Both the position numbers and the translations under genes were made by a program. DNA of 25,806 bases from CAVPDE01 sp964580575 (lineage in GTDB: Bacteria; Desulfobacterota; DSM-4660; Desulfatiglandales; HGW-15): positions 1 to 25,806 of the forward strand of contig CAZOLJ010000064.1 in the NCBI GenBank assembly GCA_964580575.1, read 5' to 3'. This document shows positions 1 through 6,437 of the stretch, piece by piece (the first letter of the stretch is position 1; every line of letters begins with the position of its first letter). The notes below the pieces were generated by a model. It saw only the letters and a program-made list of their open reading frames with translations, had not been told where the DNA came from and made no database searches.

Positions 1-186
1 AGTGACAACTGCAGACCAATGATCATCACCTATTTTACCAATAAGCAGATATCTAGGCTCATCAAGCGTTCTGGCCGGGATCTCGATCCGATCAGGGTCC
101 TTCCAGAGAGCTTGAGCTTCGATGAAATCGATCCCATGCTTTTCTTTATTCGATTCGCTCTTATGTTTGTCGTATTCGAATCCCAT
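1..186 (-). CDS. BrnT-type toxin, partial (C-terminus off the left edge)
   Basis: An open frame of 62 codons starts at the ATG at 186-184 and runs off the window start. It opens MGFEYDKHKSESNKEKHG and continues with IDFIEAQALWKDP and a YLLIGKIGDDHWSAVV stretch. This is the layout of BrnT (the RNase toxin of BrnTA systems): an N-terminal aromatic/charged strand, N..KHGI.F.EA, then R..IGK. BrnT toxins are usually about 90 residues, so roughly two thirds is present. The antitoxin gene normally follows the toxin, so a brnA would lie just outside the window. There is no strong Shine-Dalgarno sequence, and a 15-bp palindrome sits directly upstream. The family call rests on motif recognition by eye; a related DUF4258-like protein is the main alternative. 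Confidence 0.7.
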   Translation of the reverse strand, partial: MGFEYDKHKSESNKEKHGIDFIEAQALWKDPDRIEIPARTLDEPRYLLIGKIGDDHWSAVVT

Positions 187-190
187 AATT

Positions 191-205
191 GTATATTAAA
201 TATAC
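191..205. promoter_or_regulatory. Palindrome upstream of the brnT-like gene (candidate operator)
   Basis: GTATATT-A-AATATAC is a perfect 7+7 bp dyad around one central base, starting 5 bp upstream of the brnT-like start codon. BrnTA operons are known to be autoregulated, so this is a reasonable operator candidate. The assignment is inference from position and symmetry. The sequence is AT-rich, which weakens it. Confidence 0.4.
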
Positions 206-326
206 TTTTCCTATACCAAATGGCGACAAAAAAGCAATTCTTGCTCCCAGTGCGCGATTGTGGGATACTCACCATCGAACCAAACAGCTTTGTGAGGCGA
301 GCAAAATCCTGGGTTCAGTAAAGAGA

Positions 327-1538
327 GTGGATGCGGGACATAAAATAAAAGAAGTCCTCCAACGAGCAATAGCTGACGAAATTTTCCCGGGGGCGGTGGC
401 GCTGGTTGCGCGGGGAGGCAAAGTCGTCTTTTTTGAGCATGTCGGAGACCGTGCACTGGTGCCTGAGCGTGCATCAATGACGAGAGACACCATCTTTGAT
501 CTCGCTTCGCTCACGAAGGTCTTTGCGACGGTGCCGACAATCATGAAACTTGTGGATCAGGGGAGGATCGCCCTAGAGGATCCTCTTTCGAAGCTTATCA
601 ACTCCGCGAACCTTGGCGATAAGAAAGCCCTTACCTTGCGGCTGCTTTTGACTCACTCAGCAGGGCTGATTGACTGGAAGCCGTTTTACGAAAAGCTTCG
701 TGATCAGCCGCTGACAGACCGAAAAAGACTATTAAGAGAGTGGATCATCCAGGAGCCCTTTGCATATGAGCCAGGAAAGGGGAGCCTATACAGCGACCTC
801 GGGTTCATGCTGCTGGAATGGGTGATTGAGGAGCAGACAGGAGAAAGCCTGGCGGAGTTTGCGCAAAGGAATTTCTATGGACCGCTGGGACTGAAAAGGA
901 CATTCTTTTCCCCCTCCCCTTTGTCCCCTCCCGCCAGGGGAGGGGAGGGGAGAGAACTGGATTCCCACTCCCCGCTTTCGCGGGGACAGGCTCCATTCAG
1001 CGGGAATGACGGAACTCTGTTCCCGGTTTCTGGAAGGAATTACGCTACAGAGGAATTCGCGGCGACGGAGGATTGCCCGTGGAGGAAGAGGGTGCTGCAA
1101 GGGGAGGTGCATGATGACAACGCGTGGACCCTGGGCGGGTACTCAGGACACGCAGGGCTATTCAGCACGGCGGAAGAGATTTACGTGATGGTGGATATGC
1201 TGAGAAAACACTTTTTGGAAAAGAGGCATGACCACTTCAAGCCCGAAACCGTGAGGGAGTTCTTCAGGAAACAGGACATCGTCAAGGGAAGCGACTGGGC
1301 ACTCGGGTGGGACACACGGGCATTGGAAGGAAGCAGCGCCGGAAAATATTTTTCCCGAGACAGCGTGGGGCACACCGGGTTCACAGGGACATCCATCTGG
1401 ATGGACTTAGAAAAGGATGTGATTGCCATACTGCTTACGAACAGAGTGCATCCAAAAAGGGACAATGACAAAATCAAACAGTTCAGACCGGTGTTTCATG
1501 ATGCCGTGATGGAAGAATGGAAAACCAGTGACAAGTGA
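327..1538 (+). CDS. Serine hydrolase, beta-lactamase/class C PBP-like family, with in-frame insertion
   Basis: Reading from the GTG at 327 gives about 403 residues. It shows the penicillin-binding/beta-lactamase signatures: SLTK (S61-x-x-K64), YSD (about 155-157) and HTG (about 349-351). It also has the GEVHDDNA and GHAGLFST segments typical of this esterase/peptidase group. The frame stays open upstream to 189, but those extra 46 codons do not resemble the family, and the alignment-like beginning (IKEVLQRAIADEIFPGAVALV) follows the GTG, so that start is preferred; its ribosome site is weak. No signal peptide is evident. Residues of roughly 195-236 are a Pro/Gly/Ser-rich insertion encoded by palindromic repeats, falling between GPLGLKRTFF and AATEDCPWR, which are near each other in relatives. 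Activity is probably retained because the insertion is in frame and outside the catalytic motifs, but this is inferred. The substrate is unknown. Confidence 0.85.
   Translation: MDAGHKIKEVLQRAIADEIFPGAVALVARGGKVVFFEHVGDRALVPERASMTRDTIFDLASLTKVFATVPTIMKLVDQGRIALEDPLSKLINSANLGDKKALTLRLLLTHSAGLIDWKPFYEKLRDQPLTDRKRLLREWIIQEPFAYEPGKGSLYSDLGFMLLEWVIEEQTGESLAEFAQRNFYGPLGLKRTFFSPSPLSPPARGGEGRELDSHSPLSRGQAPFSGNDGTLFPVSGRNYATEEFAATEDCPWRKRVLQGEVHDDNAWTLGGYSGHAGLFSTAEEIYVMVDMLRKHFLEKRHDHFKPETVREFFRKQDIVKGSDWALGWDTRALEGSSAGKYFSRDSVGHTGFTGTSIWMDLEKDVIAILLTNRVHPKRDNDKIKQFRPVFHDAVMEEWKTSDK
906..1013. repeat. Palindromic repeat modules inside the serine hydrolase gene
   Basis: Two modules lie side by side. 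The first, about 908-952, is a C-rich/G-rich hairpin (CCCCTCCC against GGGGAGGGG). The second, about 957-1013, contains a perfect hairpin CCCCGC-TTTC-GCGGGG and is flanked by GGATTCCC and GGGAATGACGG. The flanks resemble a dispersed proteobacterial palindrome (ATTCCCGC...GCGGGAAT) that I recall also occurring inside genes. Together they add about 36-40 codons without breaking the frame. Confidence 0.65.
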
Positions 1539-1599
1539 CGAGTAAATAGTGACAAGGAGAAACATGACTCGTCACTCGTTACTTGTCACTCGTCACTGG
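1525..1599. repeat. Imperfect inverted repeat of GTGAC modules
   Basis: The left arm 1525-1545 and right arm 1579-1599 pair at 19 of 21 positions. Both are built from repeated GTGACAA/GTGACGA units and their complements. The left arm overlaps the stop codon of the serine hydrolase (1536-1538), and the right arm ends 29 bp before the next gene. A one-sided relative of the same modules recurs at about 2229-2260. Confidence 0.75.
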
Positions 1600-1628
1600 G
1601 AGTGCAACGGACAACGGACTGCAATCAA

Positions 1629-2156
1629 ATGACTGAAATCAAAAGCACACTCGACATTATCATGGAGAAGGCAAAGAAGTTCTCCGTGACGGAAGAAGAG
1701 AGGCAGGGCTTTAAGCGCCAGGAACTGGAAGGCAAGATCAAAGGCCTTGTTCAGAAGACGATAGACGGTATCTTGGATTTTGAGAAATTCCAACTCGAGG
1801 TGGTCGCTCTCCAGGCACAAGAAAAAGATATGGTTAATCAGGTTCTGAAAGAAGAGCTTGTCGCACGACTGGAAGTGGCGACAAACAGCGAAGCGCTCCT
1901 GAAGATATTGGAAAACGTTTCAGGTCCGACATGGGATGCAGTCAAGAAAGTCATGGCTGAGTTTGAGAGGAAAGGGGAGAAGCAAAAGAATTCACGGCGA
2001 AAGACGATGCTGGAGAGCTTCAGTAAAAAAGGGATCTCCGGTTCTGCCGTTCTGCCAAACATTGATGCCGATCCGGAATGGATTCGCACGAAATCAGAAA
2101 TGAGGCAGCAACTGCAAGGGGAGATCAGAAAGGCGATAGAAAAGACAGGCAGTTAA
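1629..2156 (+). CDS. Conserved-looking protein of unknown function, about 175 aa
   Basis: The ATG at 1629 gives MTEIKSTLDIIMEKAKKFSVTEEER and a protein of 175 residues. It is highly charged, mostly helical in appearance and rich in Lys, Glu and Gln. There is no signal peptide or membrane segment and no catalytic motif I recognise. The frame is also open from a GTG at 1604/1602, but that extension is encoded by the upstream repeat array, so the ATG is preferred. The ribosome site is weak because the repeat array reaches almost to the start. I recall similar short lysine/glutamate-rich proteins in Desulfobacterota annotated only as hypothetical. A structural or RNA/protein-binding role is possible, but no function can be assigned. 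Confidence 0.65.
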   Translation: MTEIKSTLDIIMEKAKKFSVTEEERQGFKRQELEGKIKGLVQKTIDGILDFEKFQLEVVALQAQEKDMVNQVLKEELVARLEVATNSEALLKILENVSGPTWDAVKKVMAEFERKGEKQKNSRRKTMLESFSKKGISGSAVLPNIDADPEWIRTKSEMRQQLQGEIRKAIEKTGS

Positions 2157-2194
2157 AGCCCGCGAGTGGAACTCGTTCCAACTCGACCTCCGTG

Positions 2195-2262
2195 GACCGT
2201 GCACCTTGCACCCTTCCCCTTTATTTGCTTGTCACTCGTTACTTGTCACTTGTCACTTTCTT
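2195..2262. repeat. Spacer repeat modules (GTGCA and GTGAC types)
   Basis: The spacer between the two convergent genes contains CCGTGCACCTTGCACC (about 2197-2212), then several copies of TTGTCACT/TCGTTACT (about 2229-2260). The first type recurs near 15121-15205 and the second at 1525-1599. No clear terminator with a T-tract is visible for either flanking gene. Confidence 0.55.
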
Positions 2263-2287
2263 CTTCCCTTCCAACTTTAGGCACTTC

Positions 2288-2890
2288 CTATATATTGATC
2301 ACCTTATCCGCCAGTTGCATGGCAGTGACAATGTCCAGCATGTTCGTCGTCACTCCCACCTCTTTCTTGTCTAGAAGGTTGAAGTGATTCAGACAGGTGC
2401 CGCAGACTAGGATGGTGAGGCCTTCTTTCTCATATCCCTTGAGAATATCGAGCACCTCTGAGCCGCCTATGGTCAGCTTGACCCCATTGTTTACGAAGAC
2501 CAGCCGCCACAGTTCATCGCCCATCTCCGCTAGAGTCTTGATGAAGCTGATGATCAGTTTCTTGCCCAGCTCATCGTCGCCAAAGCCCATGCGATCCGTG
2601 GCAATCATGACCATGATCTTATTCTTTTGCGCATCAGGCTGAGGAACGACAGACGGTTCTGCTGCGGTCGCTCCTGTGCCCCTTTTTCCGGTGACGTAGA
2701 ATTCGGTTCCCTTTTGTTCTACCGAGACGTCGAACTTCTGGGTTCCCAGAAAGCGGGAGACGTTCTCCTTCGCGGCCGGGTTGTCGACAATGATGTTGAT
2801 TTCGGACAAATTCTCTTTTTCAATCTTCTGTTTTGTTTGCAGCACCGGGGCAGGGCAGGCCAGCCCTCGGCAATCCAATTCCGCTGGCAT
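2288..2890 (-). CDS. yedF: Selenium metabolism protein YedF (TusA-like plus DsrE-like domains)
   Basis: The ATG at 2890 is preceded by AGGAG at good spacing and gives a 200-residue protein. An open extension upstream is encoded by repeat DNA and is rejected. The N-terminal 70-75 residues are a TusA/SirA-like domain with the signature LDCRGLACPAPVLQTK; Cys12 is the probable sulfur/selenium carrier cysteine. After a linker of about 20 residues comes a DsrE-like domain (MVMIATDRMGFGDDELG...), with a CGTC motif near residue 165. This two-domain architecture is the family called YedF, which is restricted to selenium-using organisms. It lies downstream of selD on the same strand, separated by a 190-bp repeat-filled gap. 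The likely role is handling reduced selenium or sulfur on a cysteine; the exact chemistry is not established. Confidence 0.9.
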   Translation of the reverse strand: MPAELDCRGLACPAPVLQTKQKIEKENLSEINIIVDNPAAKENVSRFLGTQKFDVSVEQKGTEFYVTGKRGTGATAAEPSVVPQPDAQKNKIMVMIATDRMGFGDDELGKKLIISFIKTLAEMGDELWRLVFVNNGVKLTIGGSEVLDILKGYEKEGLTILVCGTCLNHFNLLDKKEVGVTTNMLDIVTAMQLADKVINI

Positions 2891-2907
2891 AAAATCACTC
2901 CTTTGAT

Positions 2908-3074
2908 TCACCGCAGAGAACGCCCGCCGTCGCCCACTCGACAGGCTCAGGGCTATGGCGGGGCAAGCAAAGAACGCAGAGGATCTTTGTTGGGTGAAAG
3001 CCGTGAAGGGCAATCCCCCATTGGCAGTTAACCTTATTTCTGTGCCTCAGCGGTCTCAGCGATCTCTGCGGTGA
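2908..3074. repeat. Inverted-repeat-bounded element between selD and yedF
   Basis: TCACCGCAGAGAACGC (2908-2923) and GCGATCTCTGCGGTGA (3059-3074) are inverted copies matching at 15 of 16 positions, about 167 bp apart end to end. The interior has further CGCAGAG and CTCAGCG modules and no gene. It fills nearly the whole selD-yedF gap, which suggests insertion of a short non-coding element into the operon. Confidence 0.6.
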
Positions 3075-3079
3075 GACTT

Positions 3080-4129
3080 TTATTCCACTAGAATTTTCTC
3101 TTTGGGTTCCGCGATGACTTCGCCGACCAGGGCAGAATCCTGAACTCCCTTTGCCTTAAGAGACTTCAGCAGATCTTCAGCTCTTTCCGGCGCCACGCAA
3201 ATCAGCAAGCCGCCCGATGTCTGAGGATCAAACAACAGGTCCTGAAGGATCCGGCTGACGGTTGGTGCAAAATCCACCATAAAGAGCCTGAAGTCCCTGT
3301 TTCTGTAAGCGCCTGCAGGGACCAATCCCATGGCTGCGTACTCCAGAGCCTCCGGATAGAGAGGAACACTCTCCGATTTGATCCGAACTCCATACCCCGA
3401 TCCGGACACCATCTCGGCGAGGTGGCCTAGAAAACCGAATCCCGTAATGTCGGTGCAAGCGTGGACAGGATAATCCTGCATCACCTCAGCCGCGCCTTTA
3501 TTGAGGGTTGCCATTGCCCGAGTCACCTTATCGGTAATCTCCTGTGAAGCAAGGGCGCCTTTGATGGCCGTCCCAATAATCCCTGTGCCCAGGCGCTTCG
3601 TCAGAATCAGGAGATCCCCGACTTTCAAATTCTTTTTCGTGAGAACCCGGTCCGGGTGAATGTAGCCGGTAACAGATAGACCATACTTGAGCTCCGCGTC
3701 CTCCACGGTGTGGCCGCCCACGAGCACCACTCCGGCTTCGCGCATCTTATCCAGACCGCCTTCTATGATCCGTCTAAGCACAGAGATATCCATGTCCTTG
3801 GCGGGGAAAGCAACGAGGTTCATCGCCGTCTTGGGAACACCTCCCATAGCATACACATCGCTCAATGCATTGGCTGCAGCGATCTGGCCGAACCAATAGG
3901 GGTCGTCCACGATGGGGGTAAAAAAGTCCACCGTTTGAATAAGGGCAAGGTCCTCCGTGACCTTGTAAACCCCGGCATCATCGGCCCGCTCTAGGCCCAC
4001 AATCACGTTAGGATCGGTCGGGATTTCCAGCCCGCACAGTGCCTTGTCCAGGTCCCCTGGAGCAAGCTTGGAGGCTCAGCCTGAACCCCTGACCGTTTCC
4101 GTGAGACGCTGCTTATGTTGATCCGCCAT
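3080..4129 (-). CDS. selD: Selenide, water dikinase SelD, selenocysteine-containing
   Basis: SelD makes selenophosphate from selenide and ATP, the selenium donor for tRNA-Sec charging and selenouridine. The gene reads from the ATG at 4129 (GGAG 7 nt upstream) through an in-frame TGA at 4078-4076 to the stop at 3080, giving 349 residues including Sec. The active-site segment reads GSGUASKLAPGDL: Sec18 sits where E. coli has Cys17, and Lys21 matches the essential Lys20. Further family signatures are VGGHTVEDAELKYG, the CTDITGFGFLGHLAEM segment and DPQTSGGLL near the C-terminus. Called without recoding, the gene would lose its first 41 codons, including the catalytic site. A SECIS-like hairpin follows the TGA. 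The promoter carries the element shared with tRNA-Sec. yedF lies downstream on the same strand. Confidence 0.95.
4048..4078 (-). promoter_or_regulatory. Sec codon (TGA 4078-4076) and bacterial-type SECIS hairpin in selD
   Basis: Downstream of the TGA the transcript can fold TCCAGG-GGA-CCTGGA, a perfect 6-bp stem, extended after one bulged base by CTTG/CAAG. The apical loop begins 20 nt after the TGA and starts with G. Bacterial SECIS elements usually have the loop 16-37 nt from the UGA with a G among its first two bases, so this one fits. It is read from the sequence by eye; no folding energy was computed. Confidence 0.8.
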
Positions 4130-4175
4130 CCGCTCGCTCCAAATGCAAATTGCACAAAACCACTTCAAGCTACTC

Positions 4176-4219
4176 AAAATATATGTGCTTTTATGATTAG
4201 GCAAACAGGAAATTCCGAT
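4176..4219 (-). promoter_or_regulatory. selD promoter with shared selenium-regulon element (site C)
   Basis: Read on the minus strand: element ATCGGAATTTCC (4219-4208), 3 nt, -35 TTGCCT (4204-4199), 17-nt spacer, -10 TATTTT (4181-4176). The element and its 3-nt spacing to the -35 box match sites A and B. Here the core GGAATTTCC is a perfect dyad around its central base. The weak -35 box is consistent with dependence on an activator. The selD start codon lies about 45 nt downstream, leaving no room for the leader ORF found at the other two promoters. Confidence 0.65.
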
Positions 4220-4503
4220 AATCACAGTCGGCTTCCAGCGTAGTAACCGATACCAGGAGATACCCTGGCGACCGCAGCAGTTGTTCTCCTTTTGAAAGGC
4301 GGGCGGAAAAGTACCCGGATATGGAGTGCCTGGCCATGACCGGATGGGCCCTTTCCGAGCGGCCGAAAAAGAAGGTTCCGAATGATGTGCAGAGCAGGCG
4401 CTTTTCTTCTCAAATTCACGCCAGAGGAATGGAGTATTGCATTTCTTCGATGGTTTCCATTATAATTGCGGTCACTGAAGAACTGCAACCAAGGAGAAGA
4501 GGG
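4220..4503. other. Non-coding stretch with no recognised feature
   Basis: Between the selD promoter and the methyltransferase region I see no gene. Open frames exist on both strands, but their products (many Arg/Pro, no motif) look like chance readings. No strong hairpin or repeat was found here. Confidence 0.5.
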
Positions 4504-4662
4504 TTGAGCAGGAAAGTTGCGGCCATACTGCCATGCAAGCACGATAGTGCGATCGTAGCGCAGGTTGAACCTACTCAGAGGCTGCTTGAAAACCTCGACA
4601 AAGAGTCCCCCGATCTACTTGCCCGGCATGGGGTCAAACCCTATGACTATAGGAATCCATAG
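4504..4662 (+). CDS. Possible small protein, 52 aa, upstream of the methyltransferase
   Basis: A TTG at 4504, preceded by AAGGAGAAGAGGG, opens a 52-residue frame (about SRKVAAILPCKHDSAIVAQV... to VKPYDYRNP). It ends at the TAG at 4660-4662, inside the hairpin that precedes the methyltransferase. The good ribosome-site sequence is the main support. No family is recognised. It could equally be a remnant or a chance frame. Confidence 0.25.
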   Translation: MSRKVAAILPCKHDSAIVAQVEPTQRLLENLDKESPDLLARHGVKPYDYRNP

Positions 4663-4667
4663 GGTTT
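4636..4667. promoter_or_regulatory. Perfect 10-bp inverted repeat before the methyltransferase start
   Basis: AAACCCTATG (4636-4645) and CATAGGGTTT (4658-4667) are exact inverted copies around a 12-nt loop. The repeat ends 8 bp before the GTG/ATG start of the methyltransferase and covers its likely leader. It could be an operator or an RNA hairpin limiting translation, as is known for some orphan or restriction-system methyltransferases. Terminator function is unlikely because no T-tract follows. Confidence 0.5.
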
Positions 4668-4678
4668 AGGAAACCGTG

Positions 4679-5836
4679 ATGGGCTTGAGTCGCTCACGAA
4701 CAAACCAGCTTGAATTGCCATTGTCTTTCGGCGTCGAGCCACAAGCGTGGTCTGGCTCTTTTAACGCCCGGGAGAGTAGCCTGCACCAAGTCGCCCCGTT
4801 CGTGGGCAAGATGAAGAGTGGTATGGCCCGACAACTGGTTCTCCATTATACGAAGTCTGGCGATACCGTTCTGGACCCCTTTTGCGGGAGTGGTGTTGTG
4901 CCCCTAGAGGCTGCATTGCTCGGCCGCCACACGATCGGCAATGACCTCAGCCCTTATGCTTATACTATCACTTATGCCAAGCTCTTCGCGCCCGAAAGTG
5001 CCAAGGCAGCGCTGGATCTGGCCGAACATTACCTGACTGAGATCGAGGCCAAGTCGCCGCACCGCACCCTTGAAGACGTGCCGGGGTGGATTCAAGGCTT
5101 CTTCCATCCGCGTACGTTGCGCGAGATTTTGGTTGCAGTGGAGGTGCTACAGCGGGATTCGAGCTTCTTTCTCCTTGCTTGTCTCATGGGCATTCTGCAT
5201 CACGTCCGTCCTGGGTTTCTGTCATATCCGGCAAGCCACCTGACACCTTATCTGCGAAGCAAGAAGTATCCTCCTGATCATTATCCGGACATGTACCGGT
5301 ACCGCGACCTGCGGTCCCGTCTGCTCGCAAAAGTGGAAAGAGCTTACAGACGGCATATCCCCATCGCACCATCTGTTCGGCGGCGGGCTTTGTCCTGCAA
5401 TGCGATGTCTCTTCCTTTGCCGGATGCCAGTGTCGATGCCATCATCAGCAGCCCGCCCTACTTTGGGGCGCTGGATTATGCACGAGACAATCGGCTGCGA
5501 CTATGGTTTTTGGGGGTTCATGACCATAAGGACCTCGAACGCTCACTCACAGCTAATGACAAAGTCTATGTGCCTGAGATGCGGCAATGCCTGAGCGAAT
5601 TCGCTCGGGTGCTGAAGCCTAGTGCCCCCTGCGTTTTGGTTCTGGGCGACGTTACCCGCAATGGCCGACACCGTTGCACAGCCGATACGATTTCGCAACT
5701 GGCCTCGGAAGCAGGGGACGGGAAGCTATTCCAGAAGGAGTCCCTGCTGGATGACACTATTCCCGATGAGCGACGGTCACGACGCGGCACTAAAACGACA
5801 CTAGTTGAGAGGATACTCACCTTACGTCGGCGGTGA
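4679..5836 (+). CDS. DNA amino-methyltransferase (N4-cytosine or N6-adenine), orphan
   Basis: A protein of 385 residues from the ATG at 4679; a GTG codon lies immediately before it at 4676. Motif I, the S-adenosylmethionine site, is LDPFCGSG near residues 65-72. The catalytic motif IV is SSPPY near 257-261, followed by FGALDYARDNRLRLWFLG. The SPPY form favours N4-cytosine methylation, but adenine is not excluded. Motif I precedes motif IV with about 185 residues between them, which could hold the target-recognition region; this resembles the alpha-type order. No restriction endonuclease or other defence gene is adjacent, so it appears to be solitary. The flanking genes belong to selenium metabolism and a HAD remnant, and the segment may have been inserted between them. 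Confidence 0.85.
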   Translation: MGLSRSRTNQLELPLSFGVEPQAWSGSFNARESSLHQVAPFVGKMKSGMARQLVLHYTKSGDTVLDPFCGSGVVPLEAALLGRHTIGNDLSPYAYTITYAKLFAPESAKAALDLAEHYLTEIEAKSPHRTLEDVPGWIQGFFHPRTLREILVAVEVLQRDSSFFLLACLMGILHHVRPGFLSYPASHLTPYLRSKKYPPDHYPDMYRYRDLRSRLLAKVERAYRRHIPIAPSVRRRALSCNAMSLPLPDASVDAIISSPPYFGALDYARDNRLRLWFLGVHDHKDLERSLTANDKVYVPEMRQCLSEFARVLKPSAPCVLVLGDVTRNGRHRCTADTISQLASEAGDGKLFQKESLLDDTIPDERRSRRGTKTTLVERILTLRRR

Positions 5837-5897
5837 CCGTCCGATCCTGTTCAGCCTTTCTACCGCCGCAATCTGCTTGATAAAAGGAGATTGTACC

Positions 5898-6364
5898 ATG
5901 CTTGAAATAAATATCCCTTCCTTTGGGTTGCTCCGCCTGGAGTATCTTGTCCTGGACCTCAACGGAACCATAGCATTGGATGGAAAACTGCTTCCCGGAT
6001 TCACCGACCGTCTTGATAGATTAAGAAGTTCCTTGATCCTTGGCTTGTGAGTGCGGACACGCAAGGGACACTCACAGGTCTTGTATTGCAGTTGGATATT
6101 CAGGCAAAGCGGTTGGATTCCGGTGAGGAGTGTAAGCAGAAGGCTGAGTTTGTGCCAGGATTGGGGGCTGACAGAGTGGTCGCCATCGGCAATGGGGCCA
6201 ACGATGAAGAAATGCTTCGGCACGCGGCGCTCGGGATTGCCGTCTTGGGGGTAGAAGGAATGGCAGCGAAATGCCTGAATGCTGCGGATATCATCGTCCC
6301 TGGCATGGCCGCCCTTGATCTGTTGATTTATCCAAAGCGCCTTCTTGCGACTTTGCGAGCCTGA
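5898..6364 (+). pseudogene. HAD-family (soluble P-type ATPase-like, COG4087-type) gene with frameshift
   Basis: An excellent ribosome site (AAAGGAGA, 7 nt) precedes the ATG at 5898. The first frame gives MLEINIPSFGLLRLEYLVLDLNG with the HAD nucleophile motif DLNGT, then stops at 6048-6050. The rest of the fold continues in another frame from about 6026: WLVSADTQGTLTG (motif II region), then VVAIGNGANDEEMLRHAALGIAVLG (motif IV, GNGxND), and ends LIYPKRLLATLRA. Combining both frames gives the usual length of this family, about 155 residues. The shift is equivalent to loss of one base near 6022-6035. It could be a true inactivating mutation or a sequencing error; nothing suggests programmed frameshifting. 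The gene is convergent with the dehydratase activator. Confidence 0.8.
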
Positions 6365-6437
6365 ATGACCATGCTTGCCTGTTTCATGTGAATCAGATGT
6401 CAAGCGAAGGTGTGAGGATAAACATGGTCCTTGAACT

